A stretch of DNA of 64,000 nt, taken from positions 186,001 to 250,000 of the forward strand of contig JACKAK010000002.1 of the NCBI GenBank assembly GCA_020635115.1. Direction: 5' to 3'. The notes beneath the pieces are model-generated. The model ran no database searches, was not told the origin of the DNA, and saw nothing but the letters and a program-made list of their open reading frames with translations. Positions within the stretch are counted from its first letter, which is position 1. Every line of letters starts with the position of its first letter. The translations under genes and the position numbers were made by a program. The DNA is from Halobacteriovoraceae bacterium. GTDB taxonomy: Bacteria; Bdellovibrionota; Bacteriovoracia; Bacteriovoracales; Bacteriovoracaceae. Of this stretch, positions 45,061 to 53,079 are shown piece by piece.

Positions 45061-46512
45061 ATGGATGCGTTACTTAGTTCTGGGCCAATAATTGCTTGTA
45101 GTACTAGTAACGCAACAAATGCTGCGATCTCATTGATTAGAATTTCAGGTTTTGAAGACCTCTCAATTTTTGATCCTTATTTATCTATTGATATAAAAAA
45201 AATTGTTCCACGTTATGCGCATTTTTGTAATATACTTTCTAGTTCAAAAGAAGTTTTAGACGAAGTCGTTCTCACTTTTTATAAAGCACCTAACAGTTAT
45301 AATGGTGAAAATATTTTAGAGCTTGCTGTTCATGGAAATATTTTGAATGTAGACAGAATAACAAGGGAGTTGAGTAGCGAGTTGAATATTTCTCTAGCTA
45401 AACCAGGTGAGTTTTCATTACGCGCTTACCTTAATAAAAAGCTCAGTCTTTCGCAAATAGAGGGACTAGACCTTTTACTTAACGCAAAATCTGAATACTC
45501 TCTCAAACATGGACTATCAATACTTAACGGGAAACTTCATAAAATATACAACGACTTATATGAAAAATTACTAGATCTTAAAAGCTCTGTAGAGCTTTCA
45601 ATAGATTTCTTAGAGGATATTGGTGAACAGCAGGCAGAAGAGCTTTTTGAAGCAAGATTTTCAAATTTTTATAATTTAATTAAAAATTTGAATGAGAAAT
45701 GTTTAAATAATGACCAAAATTTTTTAAATCCAAAAATCGGAATTTTTGGCCCTCCAAACGCCGGAAAAAGTACTCTCTTCAATAATATTTTAGAACAAGA
45801 TCGCTCTATTGTGACCAATTTGCCAGGTACAACAAGAGACTTCATAAGTGAGTCTGTTAAACTCAATGGTTTGAGTTTTCAAATGATCGATACTGCAGGT
45901 GTTAGAGAGAGCAGTAATATTATTGAAAAAGAGGGGATTAATCGCTCGAAAAAACTTGTTGATGAGTGTTTCTTTAAAATTTTATTAATAAATTCAACAG
46001 AAGAATTTAGTGAAGCTAATTTTTTTGAGAAATTTGATTTTGACTATATTATTTTTACTCATGCTTCCAAGCTTAATAGCGAAGTTCATTTTTCAAAATA
46101 TTTATTTCGATTGAATTTTAAAAAAATTATTTTAGCTGAGCAATTAGATGATATTGGTCCCATAGGACCAACAAGTGTATTTGAAAATTTTGGTCCTATA
46201 GGACCTAAGTTATTCAAAAATGGTCCCATAGGACCAATCGAGCTACGTAAAACAGTTCTTGATTCAATTAGTCGGAAATATGATGAGCTTACAAAAAATG
46301 ACCCCATGCTTATCGAAAGGCATAAGTTGTTGATATTACAGTGTTTTAAACAGGTTTTGTCTCTAAAAGAGTTTATTAAATACGAAAGAGATATTGCAAT
46401 TATCTCACATAAAATAGAGGAGATTGCTCATTCAACAGAAGAGCTTATAGGATTAGTAACTCCAGATGATGTTCTAAATAATATTTTTAGCAATTTCTGC
46501 ATTGGGAAATAA
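45061..46512 (+). CDS. mnmE: tRNA modification GTPase MnmE, with palindrome-encoded GPIGP insertions
   Basis: A 483-residue enzyme that, with MnmG, makes 5-carboxymethylaminomethyluridine in tRNA wobble positions. G1 is GPPNAGKST, G2 TTRD, G3 DTAGVRES, and the C-terminus has the invariant CIGK. Between G3 and the C-terminal helices no NKxD G4 motif is visible (nearest is FTHASKLNS). In the G4-G5 region three copies of Gly-Pro-Ile-Gly-Pro appear within 27 residues, each encoded by a 14-bp DNA palindrome. The protein is otherwise full length, so it is probably functional but with a modified guanine-specificity region. Confidence 0.93.
   Translation: MDALLSSGPIIACSTSNATNAAISLIRISGFEDLSIFDPYLSIDIKKIVPRYAHFCNILSSSKEVLDEVVLTFYKAPNSYNGENILELAVHGNILNVDRITRELSSELNISLAKPGEFSLRAYLNKKLSLSQIEGLDLLLNAKSEYSLKHGLSILNGKLHKIYNDLYEKLLDLKSSVELSIDFLEDIGEQQAEELFEARFSNFYNLIKNLNEKCLNNDQNFLNPKIGIFGPPNAGKSTLFNNILEQDRSIVTNLPGTTRDFISESVKLNGLSFQMIDTAGVRESSNIIEKEGINRSKKLVDECFFKILLINSTEEFSEANFFEKFDFDYIIFTHASKLNSEVHFSKYLFRLNFKKIILAEQLDDIGPIGPTSVFENFGPIGPKLFKNGPIGPIELRKTVLDSISRKYDELTKNDPMLIERHKLLILQCFKQVLSLKEFIKYERDIAIISHKIEEIAHSTEELIGLVTPDDVLNNIFSNFCIGK
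46156..46235. repeat. Three copies of the palindrome GGTCCYATRGGACC inside mnmE
   Basis: Copies lie at 46156-46169 (CCCATA centre), 46192-46205 (CCTATA, a perfect palindrome) and 46222-46235 (CCCATA), 36 and 30 bases apart. All are in the same reading phase and encode GPIGP. The same element recurs twice between rsmG and parA. A DNA-binding site for an unknown protein is inferred. Confidence 0.85.
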
Positions 46513-46569
46513 TTATATTAACGCTGGATAATAAAAGCAATTTCACTAAATATTTTATAAAAGAATATA

Positions 46570-46585
46570 TGTTCCACGTGGAACT
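46570..46585. promoter_or_regulatory. parS: parS centromere-like site upstream of mnmG
   Basis: TGTTCCACGTGGAACT matches the bacterial parS consensus TGTTTCACGTGAAACA in 13 of 16 positions and its core TTCCACGTGGAA is a perfect palindrome. It lies in the mnmE-mnmG gap, 14 bases before the mnmG start and about 2.7 kb from parA-parB. ParB encoded in the window is the expected binder. Confidence 0.9.
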
Positions 46586-46599
46586 TTTTTGGATAATGT

Positions 46600-48417
46600 A
46601 TGAAAAATTTTGATATATCGATAATAGGTGGCGGGCACGCAGGAGTTGAAGCCGCTTGGATTGCATCACAATTTGATTTGCAAATTTCAGTTTTTATCAT
46701 TCCTGGTGTTTCTCTAGCATCTGCACCATGTAATCCCGCAATCGGTGGAGTCGGTAAAGGGCAAGTCGTAAGAGAACTTGATGCTCTTGGTGGTCTTATG
46801 GGGAAATTGGCAGACCTATCAGCAATTCAATATAGAACACTAAATGATTCCAAGGGATATGCAGTACGCTCAACTAGAGCACAGATTGACAAAGAAATCT
46901 ATTCATCGATGGCCGAAAAAATAATCAATAATAAACAAAATATTTCAGTTATTCGCCATAAAGTTATTTCCGTAAAAAAACAGTTGAATGGTTTTGAGAT
47001 TTATACTGAGTCTGGGGAGTTGTTCACTTCTTCGAAAGTAATAGTTACTACAGGAACATTTCTAGATGGAAAACTTCACTGTGGTGAAGAAATATCAGCT
47101 GGAGGCAGATTTGGTAATCAGTCTGCTCCATCTTTGAATGATATCTTTTCTAATGTTAAAACATTAGGAGTTCGTTTTAAAACAGGAACTCCGCCTAGAC
47201 TATTGAAGGAAACAATAGACTTTACTAAAATGGAAGAGCAACCATCTGATAAAAGTGCCAGAAATTTTCATGCACTTAGAGATCCTTTTGAAAGAGAGCA
47301 AGAGCAGCGGAGTTGTTTTTTAACAAGAACAGCACCTGAAACTTTAAAAATCATAAGAGAAAACAGAGATAAATCTCCAATTTTCAATGGACAAATTAAA
47401 GGTATAGGTCCTAGATATTGTCCAAGTATTGAGGATAAGGCCTATCGGTATCCTGATAGAGATTCTCATCACGTGTTTATTGAACCAGAAGGTCTAAGTC
47501 TAGATACATTTTATCCAAATGGCGTTTCAACATCTTTACCAAAATCTGTTCAGAAAGAGTTTTTACAAACAATGCCTGGGTTAGAAAACGTTGAAATTGC
47601 TATTTATGGTTATGCTGTAGAATACGATGTCGTTGATACATCTCAACTTAATGAAACTCTCGAATATGCAGATATTTCCGGATTATATTTTGCCGGACAA
47701 GTTAATGGTACTTCTGGGTACGAAGAAGCAGCAGGGCAAGGTTTTGTTGCTGGATTAAATGCGTCCCTTTCGGCGCAAGGAAGAGATGCATTTGTTTTGG
47801 ATCGAAATGATTCTTATATTGGTGTTATGGTTGAAGACTTAATAACTTCCCAAAGAGATGAGCCTTACAGACTTTTTACTGCAAGATCAGAAAATAGACT
47901 AAAGATACGGGAAGATAACGTATTCGATAGGATGTTTAAGTATAGACAGTCTTTAAAATTGAAAAGTGAGATTGATGATTTTTATGGCGTATATATGCTT
48001 GAAAAAAAAATACTAGAAAAAATAATCAAAGAGTATTCATTTGATGGTCAAAATTGTTTTAATGTACTCAAAAACACAAAACTAGAAGAAGTATTAAAAA
48101 GACCGGACTTAGATCCTGTTGATGTGTTGGAGAAGATCCTAAAAAATGAAAATTTAGCTTTCAATCACCATGTAGTATATAGTGTTGCAATTTCAGCTAA
48201 ATATGACGGATACATTAAAAGGGGAGAAACTGCAAATAGTAAGTTGAGTCGATATGATAAACGATCTATTGATTGGGAAAAAATCTGTAGTAGTAAAAAT
48301 ATTTCAAATGAATGTAAGCAAAGAATTCAGAAAATTCGACCAACAACTTTTTTGCAACTTAAAAAAATTGAAGGACTTAGACCAGCAACTCTTGTTTACG
48401 TGGCAGGACAGCTATGA
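46600..48417 (+). CDS. mnmG: tRNA uridine 5-carboxymethylaminomethyl modification enzyme MnmG (GidA)
   Basis: A 605-residue FAD-dependent partner of MnmE in tRNA wobble-uridine modification. The FAD-binding IGGGHAGVEAA lies at the N-terminus; further family hallmarks are ASAPCNPAIGGVGKGQVVRE, GTFLDGKLHCGEE, RFKTGTPPRL, GPRYCPSIEDK and NGTSGYEEAAGQG. Length is normal (E. coli 629). A parS site lies just upstream, and the stop overlaps the rsmG start by four bases. Confidence 0.97.
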   Translation: MKNFDISIIGGGHAGVEAAWIASQFDLQISVFIIPGVSLASAPCNPAIGGVGKGQVVRELDALGGLMGKLADLSAIQYRTLNDSKGYAVRSTRAQIDKEIYSSMAEKIINNKQNISVIRHKVISVKKQLNGFEIYTESGELFTSSKVIVTTGTFLDGKLHCGEEISAGGRFGNQSAPSLNDIFSNVKTLGVRFKTGTPPRLLKETIDFTKMEEQPSDKSARNFHALRDPFEREQEQRSCFLTRTAPETLKIIRENRDKSPIFNGQIKGIGPRYCPSIEDKAYRYPDRDSHHVFIEPEGLSLDTFYPNGVSTSLPKSVQKEFLQTMPGLENVEIAIYGYAVEYDVVDTSQLNETLEYADISGLYFAGQVNGTSGYEEAAGQGFVAGLNASLSAQGRDAFVLDRNDSYIGVMVEDLITSQRDEPYRLFTARSENRLKIREDNVFDRMFKYRQSLKLKSEIDDFYGVYMLEKKILEKIIKEYSFDGQNCFNVLKNTKLEEVLKRPDLDPVDVLEKILKNENLAFNHHVVYSVAISAKYDGYIKRGETANSKLSRYDKRSIDWEKICSSKNISNECKQRIQKIRPTTFLQLKKIEGLRPATLVYVAGQL

Positions 48418-49049
48418 ATTTAGAAGAATTTTCGTTGGACTATTTGAATATTTTAAAAACTGATTTTTCTGGCATAAATCTCACTCGAATTCTTGATGAT
48501 AACGAATTTTACAATAAGCAAATTCTTGATTCCATCGCACCTTTTGAACAGATTAAAATGTTTAAAGATGAACTGTGTAATTCTGAAGTGTGTATAGATA
48601 TTGGCTTCGGTGGAGGATTTCCACTTTTACCACTGGCCTTAATAAATCCTCATAAAAAATTTTTAGGCCTTGAGGCCAGAAACAAAAAGTCTCTGGCCGT
48701 TCAAAAGATTGCAAACCTTCTTAAAATAACTAATGTTAAAACGTTTCATCAAAGAGTAGAGTCTATAGAATTCGATAGTGAAGCATTCATCACATTAAAA
48801 GCAGTTGGAAAAACACAAGATTTTTTACCTAAAATAAATTGCACAAAAAGGGTCATTGTTGCTTTTTACAAGGGCCCTTCCTTTGAACAGGAAGATGAAA
48901 TTAATAATATTCCAAAAGGATGGAAGTTTCTTGGAGCAAAACCAGTATTTGTTATGAACGAAATTACGAGATATATTCTATTTTTTGAATTTGTTCCACA
49001 TGGAACAAATTCAAAAAAAATATTGAAAAAAATTTCTACGTTATTGTAA
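48414..49049 (+). CDS. rsmG: 16S rRNA (guanine527-N7)-methyltransferase RsmG (GidB)
   Basis: A 211-residue SAM-dependent methyltransferase. The N-terminal segment INLTRILDDNEFYNKQILDS resembles the family NLT-type motif, and VCIDIGFGGGFPLLPLALI is the SAM-binding glycine motif. It overlaps mnmG by four bases (ATGA), a common arrangement. Its 3' end contains a parS site that encodes VPHGTN. Confidence 0.93.
   Translation: MNLEEFSLDYLNILKTDFSGINLTRILDDNEFYNKQILDSIAPFEQIKMFKDELCNSEVCIDIGFGGGFPLLPLALINPHKKFLGLEARNKKSLAVQKIANLLKITNVKTFHQRVESIEFDSEAFITLKAVGKTQDFLPKINCTKRVIVAFYKGPSFEQEDEINNIPKGWKFLGAKPVFVMNEITRYILFFEFVPHGTNSKKILKKISTLL
48992..49007. promoter_or_regulatory. parS: parS site within the 3' end of rsmG
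   Basis: TGTTCCACATGGAACA is a good parS match and is centred in a longer 26-bp near-palindrome (48987-49012) that departs from symmetry only at the central base pair step. It lies about 240 bases upstream of parA. Together with the site at 46570 it forms a ParB-loading region. Confidence 0.85.
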
Positions 49050-49075
49050 ATTCTAGACAAAAAAACTCAATTAAT

Positions 49076-49130
49076 ATGCGGTCCTATGGGACCACAATAT
49101 TTTGTACATTTTGGTCCCATAGGACCGCAT
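49076..49130. repeat. Paired palindromes forming a 19-bp inverted repeat between rsmG and parA
   Basis: GGTCCTATGGGACC (49080-49093) and GGTCCCATAGGACC (49113-49126) are two more copies of the mnmE palindrome. Their flanks extend the relation into a 19-bp inverted repeat, ATGCGGTCCTATGGGACCA at 49076-49094 against its complement at 49112-49130, with 17 bases between. Each arm is itself palindromic, so the region could extrude as a cruciform or bind two dimers. No T tract follows in either direction that would make it a normal terminator. Confidence 0.85.
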
Positions 49131-49148
49131 AAAGTCGAATGAATTTTC

Positions 49149-49176
49149 TTGTCAAATAAAGTGATTTTTTGATAAT
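49149..49176 (+). promoter_or_regulatory. Candidate promoter of parAB
   Basis: TTGTCA (49149-49154) with GATAAT (49171-49176) at 16-base spacing lies about 70 bases upstream of parA and 19 bases after the paired palindromes. The palindromes' position next to it would allow regulation of parAB; that is inference. Confidence 0.45.
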
Positions 49177-49246
49177 TTTGTACGTGTTTTCTACCTACGA
49201 AAAAAAGATTCAAAGCTCTGAAATTTAAGGGATAAAGTGAGGATAT

Positions 49247-50056
49247 ATGGCCCGTATTATTGCAATGGCAAACCAAAAAGGTGGAGTTGGCAAAACGACT
49301 TCATCAGTAAACCTTGCAGCTTGCTTAGCAGTCGCTGAAAAGAAAACACTCATAGTCGACCTTGATCCTCAGGGAAATGCATCTTCTGCAATCGGTTTAG
49401 ATCAGTCAGCTCATATAAATAGTAATATCTACCATGCGCTTATTGGTGTGAAGAAAATTAAAGAGTGTATCTACAAAACTGAATTACCCTTTTTGGATAT
49501 TTGCCCTTCTGATAATTCACTTGTTGGAGCAGAAATAGAGCTTGTAAGTGTATTTGCACGAGAGGCCAAGTTGAAACATTCATTAGCAGAAGTTTCAGAT
49601 ATCTATGATTATATTATAATAGATTGTCCACCTTCTCTTGGACTATTAACTGTTAATTCATTTAATGCTGCAGGTAGTTATATAGTCCCCTTGCAAACTG
49701 AATATTTTGCAATGGAAGGACTTGCACAATTACTAAACACTATCAGACTTATACGTTCTTCCTTAAATCCAAATTTAGAAATGGATGGAATCTTATTAAC
49801 TATGTTTGATGGAAGAAATAATCTTCATAAACAAGTATCAAGTGAAATTAGAAAACATTTTGCAGGGAAAGTATTCGAATCAGTTATTCCTAGAAATGTG
49901 AAATTATCTGAATGTCCTAGTTTTGGAAAACCTATTATTTTATATGACATTGAATCCAAGGGGAGTGAGGCCTACTTAAACCTTGCAAAAGAATTGATTG
50001 CAAGACATTCAATAAGAGATAGTCAAAAATCTACATCTATAGAATCTAATGCTTAA
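49247..50056 (+). CDS. parA: Chromosome-partitioning ATPase ParA (Soj)
   Basis: A 269-residue deviant-Walker ATPase that positions replicated origins with ParB. The motif NQKGGVGKTTSSVNLA, Walker A-prime Lys included, is at the N-terminus; LIVDLDPQGNASSAIG and IIDCPPSLGLLTVNSF follow. The chromosomal short-form ParA lacks an HTH, consistent with the length. parB begins 14 bases after its stop. Confidence 0.96.
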   Translation: MARIIAMANQKGGVGKTTSSVNLAACLAVAEKKTLIVDLDPQGNASSAIGLDQSAHINSNIYHALIGVKKIKECIYKTELPFLDICPSDNSLVGAEIELVSVFAREAKLKHSLAEVSDIYDYIIIDCPPSLGLLTVNSFNAAGSYIVPLQTEYFAMEGLAQLLNTIRLIRSSLNPNLEMDGILLTMFDGRNNLHKQVSSEIRKHFAGKVFESVIPRNVKLSECPSFGKPIILYDIESKGSEAYLNLAKELIARHSIRDSQKSTSIESNA

Positions 50057-50070
50057 ATATTGAGGTTGAT

Positions 50071-51012
50071 ATGGCAAAAAAAGTTGCACTCGGAAAAGGA
50101 ATTGCATCATTAATTGGAACTCCTACTTCTCAAGAAGTAATTGATAATTCACTTGAAAATTTAAATAGAGAAGATAATCAGCAGAAAGAAGTTATTAGAG
50201 AGATCATTAAAGAAAAAGTCGTTATTGAAAATACGCCTTTAATGGTATCTGTTGAATCTATTACTGCTAATACCGATCAACCTAGAAAAATATTTAAAGA
50301 AAAAGAATTAGAGGAATTAAGTGATTCTATTAAAGAAAACGGTATAATTCAGCCTCTCATTGTTATTGAAAAAGAAATGGGTCTCTTTGAATTGATTGCC
50401 GGCGAAAGAAGATTAAGGGCCGCTAAGTTGGCCGGTCTTGAACAAGTTCCAGTTTTTGTAAAAAGAGCAACTGACCGAGAAAAAATGATTTATGCCATCA
50501 TTGAAAACGTGCAAAGATCAGATTTGAATTGTGTTGAGGAGGCACTAGCTTATTTCCAATTAATGGAAGACTATAAATTAACTCAAGACGAAGTTGCTAA
50601 AAAACTTGGAAAAGAAAGATCTACGGTTGCCAACTTTTTAAGGATATTAAAACTTCCAAGAAAAGTATTAGACATGGCCCAAAAAGAAACAATTTCATTT
50701 GGACATGCAAAAATTTTAGCGAGCGTTAAGGATAGAGATTTATGTTTTAGATATGCAAACCAAGTTATCTCACAAAATCTGTCTGTAAGAGAACTTGAAA
50801 AACTAATTAAGACAAATCCAAAAAGTATTAACAAAGAAAGAGAAAATCCATTTTATGAAGATAAAATGGAACAATTTAAAGAACAGTTAGAAAGAAAAAC
50901 AGGTTTTCATTTTGCTATTAAATCAAAGGAAAATGGTTCAGGTCACCTTATTCTGAAATTTTCTAACGAAGCAGAATTTAACGATATATTTGAATATTTA
51001 GTCGAGAGGTAA
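50071..51012 (+). CDS. parB: Chromosome-partitioning protein ParB (Spo0J)
   Basis: A 313-residue CTP-dependent clamp that loads at parS and spreads. It has an N-terminal ParA-stimulating peptide (AKKVALGKGIASLIG), the ParB-N CTPase box with GERRLRAAKLAGL, the HTH (LTQDEVAKKLGKERSTVANFL) and a C-terminal dimerisation domain. The C-terminal third is Lys/Glu-rich. Two parS sites lie upstream, and a bactofilin gene follows by 2 bases. Confidence 0.96.
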   Translation: MAKKVALGKGIASLIGTPTSQEVIDNSLENLNREDNQQKEVIREIIKEKVVIENTPLMVSVESITANTDQPRKIFKEKELEELSDSIKENGIIQPLIVIEKEMGLFELIAGERRLRAAKLAGLEQVPVFVKRATDREKMIYAIIENVQRSDLNCVEEALAYFQLMEDYKLTQDEVAKKLGKERSTVANFLRILKLPRKVLDMAQKETISFGHAKILASVKDRDLCFRYANQVISQNLSVRELEKLIKTNPKSINKERENPFYEDKMEQFKEQLERKTGFHFAIKSKENGSGHLILKFSNEAEFNDIFEYLVER

Positions 51013-51014
51013 TT

Positions 51015-51356
51015 TTGGTTAAAAAAAGTGATATATCTGCCATCATTGAGGAAGGTTGTAAATTCGAAGGAAATCTTTCTTTTAACGGAGTGTCTAGAAT
51101 TGCAGGTATTGTCAACGGCAGTATTTTTTCAAATGATACTGTAATAATCTCTGAAGGTGCAGTTATAAATGCTGATATAAATGCTAACATTATTTTAATT
51201 TCAGGAACTGTAAAGGGTAATATAAATGCAAGTTCTCGTGTTGAAATTATAAAACCTGCTCGTTTTGAAGGAACTATTGCGACTCCAAGTTTAGTTGTAG
51301 AAGAAGGTGTTATCTTTCATGGAACAACTAAAATGAGTGAAAATGATATCGAGTAG
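51015..51356 (+). CDS. Bactofilin cytoskeletal protein
   Basis: A 113-residue protein of the bactofilin (DUF583) family, which forms polymers by stacking right-handed beta-helices. The central repeats are visible as CKFEGNLSFNGVSRIAGIVN, DTVIISEGAVINADINANII and GTVKGNINASSRVEIIKPAR. It begins at a TTG with a GAGAGG ribosome site, 2 bases after parB. Bactofilins are linked with ParAB in myxobacteria, where they tether the segregation machinery; such a link is plausible here. Confidence 0.9.
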   Translation: MVKKSDISAIIEEGCKFEGNLSFNGVSRIAGIVNGSIFSNDTVIISEGAVINADINANIILISGTVKGNINASSRVEIIKPARFEGTIATPSLVVEEGVIFHGTTKMSENDIE

Positions 51357-51438
51357 TTTTTTTTCTTAAATCAAATGTAAAGTGTTTTTGTGCATAGCAA
51401 TTCATGAAGTGAATATTTCTTTTCTGTGTTGTTTCAAC

Positions 51439-51467
51439 TTGACTAATTTCTCTACAAAGAATATTCA
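51439..51467 (+). promoter_or_regulatory. Candidate promoter of the right-hand ATP synthase operon
   Basis: TTGACT (51439-51444) and TATTCA (51462-51467) have the ideal 17-base spacing and sit about 45 bases before the first atp gene, in the 156-base gap after the bactofilin gene. No other promoter-like pair stands out in that gap. Confidence 0.45.
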
Positions 51468-51512
51468 TAAACGGCCTATTTTGAAATTTTATTTTGAAGG
51501 AAAGTTCGACTT

Positions 51513-51959
51513 ATGGAAGCTATAGCTGCTATTTTCAAAAGACTTGAAATTGATAATTCTTTCTATTTTCAATTTGCAATTTTTATTATTTTATTTTTCG
51601 TTTTGGATTTTCTGTTATTTTCAAAGTTGAAATTTGTTTTAGAGCAAAGAGAGGCCAAGACGACAAAACTTAAATCAAAGGCCGAGAATAAATTCAACTT
51701 AGCAGATGAAATTGCAATCAAATATAAGGATAAGTTGGATGTAGTTCATAAAAGAGTTCAAGACTCTCAGACAAAAGCTAAAGCTGATTTTCTTAAAGAA
51801 ATTGATCAAAAAATTAAAAATGAACAAGATCAAATAAATTCCGAGATAAACACTAAACGTAAAGAACTTATTGCAGAATTAGATACGAAAAAAACAGAAG
51901 TATTTAAAGAAATTGGACCTCTAGGTACAGAGTTAATAAATAAACTAGAGAATGCTTAA
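51513..51959 (+). CDS. ATP synthase F0 subunit b' (AtpF2/AtpX)
   Basis: A 148-residue peripheral-stalk subunit with one N-terminal helix (FQFAIFIILFFVLDFLLFSK) and a long, charged coiled coil. It comes first in the cluster, followed by a second b-type protein, the b'-b pairing seen in several phyla. It differs from the second b in having no signal peptide. Together the two would form the stator between a and alpha3beta3. Confidence 0.85.
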   Translation: MEAIAAIFKRLEIDNSFYFQFAIFIILFFVLDFLLFSKLKFVLEQREAKTTKLKSKAENKFNLADEIAIKYKDKLDVVHKRVQDSQTKAKADFLKEIDQKIKNEQDQINSEINTKRKELIAELDTKKTEVFKEIGPLGTELINKLENA

Positions 51960-51974
51960 AAAGGGTAATATTAC

Positions 51975-52508
51975 ATGATTAAATTTATAAGTATGTTATT
52001 TCTGACTACAAGTTTATACTCAAGTGCAGGAGCACCACATGAACCATCTATAAAGGATTTGATCTATCCTTCAATCAACGCTGTAATATTTTTTAGTGTT
52101 GTTATTTTTTCTCTAAAGGGTGCACTTAGAAATCTATTTAACAAAATGTCACTTGAGGTTTCTGCACTGATTGATGAAGCTGCTGTGAAAGACAAAGAAG
52201 CTGATATTAAACTTAAAAAGTATCAAGAGAAATTAGACAATTTTGATAATGAAGTTATTAAAATTGAAAAAGAGTCTGCGGATCAAATCGTTACTTTTAA
52301 AAATAAAACATCAAATGAGGCAGAAGAATCAATTTTGAGATATAAAAAGGATTCAATGGCCAGACTCGATGGCGAGATTCAATCTTTGGAAAATGAATTT
52401 GCAGAGCAATTTGTAGATAAACTTATTGATGTTGCAAAAGAAAAAGTTTCTAGCAACAAAGACATCGGTTCATCTGTAACAAAAAATCTCGTAAGCAGTT
52501 TAAATTAG
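51975..52508 (+). CDS. atpF: ATP synthase F0 subunit b
   Basis: A 177-residue stator subunit. A signal-peptide-like segment (MIKFISMLFLTTSLYSSAGA) precedes the membrane anchor (SINAVIFFSVVIFSLKGALR) and a long coiled coil rich in Lys, Glu and Asp. That is one hydrophobic segment more than the usual b subunit. It lies between b' and delta. Confidence 0.88.
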   Translation: MIKFISMLFLTTSLYSSAGAPHEPSIKDLIYPSINAVIFFSVVIFSLKGALRNLFNKMSLEVSALIDEAAVKDKEADIKLKKYQEKLDNFDNEVIKIEKESADQIVTFKNKTSNEAEESILRYKKDSMARLDGEIQSLENEFAEQFVDKLIDVAKEKVSSNKDIGSSVTKNLVSSLN

Positions 52509-52518
52509 GGGTTAAGAA

Positions 52519-53058
52519 GTGAAAGTTGAAAATGTAACGAAGGCCTATGCAAAGTCTTTGTACGAATTGGGAAAGGAAGCAACCATCGATGTTGCAAAAG
52601 AACTGACAGAGCTTACAGAAATCATTAATGAAAATAATGATCTTGAAACTGCTTTATTTCTAGATTTATTTACAATCGAAGAAAAATCTGGCGTCTTAAA
52701 TGACGTTTGCAAAAAACTGAATTTATCTACACTTACTACTAATTTTCTGAGCTTTCTCAATCAAGAAAAACGACTTGGTATTTTACCAATGATCTATAAA
52801 AATCTCATCGTGATAGATGATCATCACCGAGGATTTTTAAAGGGTGTTATAGAAGGCAATTCAGAGGGTGTCGAATCTGAGTTTCAGCAAAAAATAACTT
52901 CTTATCTCTCTAAAGAATTAGGAAAATCAATTGAATTAAGTTATCAAAAATCAGACAAAATTACTGCTGGCTATAGGGTGACAGTTGAAGATCTTCAATT
53001 AGATGCTTCTATAGATAATCAATTAAAACAATTTAAGAAAACAGTATTGAATTCGTAA
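52519..53058 (+). CDS. atpH: ATP synthase F1 subunit delta
   Basis: A 179-residue protein connecting the stator to the alpha subunits at the top of F1. It has the typical delta start (VTKAYAKSLYELGKEA), a helical N-terminal domain and the C-terminal segment with KSDKITAGYRVTVEDLQLDA, matching the family's IGG-type motif in position. It follows atpF by 10 bases and precedes atpA by 21. Confidence 0.92.
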   Translation: MKVENVTKAYAKSLYELGKEATIDVAKELTELTEIINENNDLETALFLDLFTIEEKSGVLNDVCKKLNLSTLTTNFLSFLNQEKRLGILPMIYKNLIVIDDHHRGFLKGVIEGNSEGVESEFQQKITSYLSKELGKSIELSYQKSDKITAGYRVTVEDLQLDASIDNQLKQFKKTVLNS

Positions 53059-53079
53059 TAAAACAATATGAGGTAGAGG

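Noticed and set aside
45204..45219. Possible third parS in mnmE (TGTTCCACGT...)
   Set aside because: Only one half-site matches; the second half (TATGCG) does not.
46141..46240. GPIGP residues considered as a collagen-like protein repeat
   Set aside because: The same DNA element recurs outside coding sequence as inverted repeats, so DNA-level function is more likely.
46570..46596. parS followed by a T run considered as a terminator
   Set aside because: The palindrome has no loop and matches parS; the T run is short.
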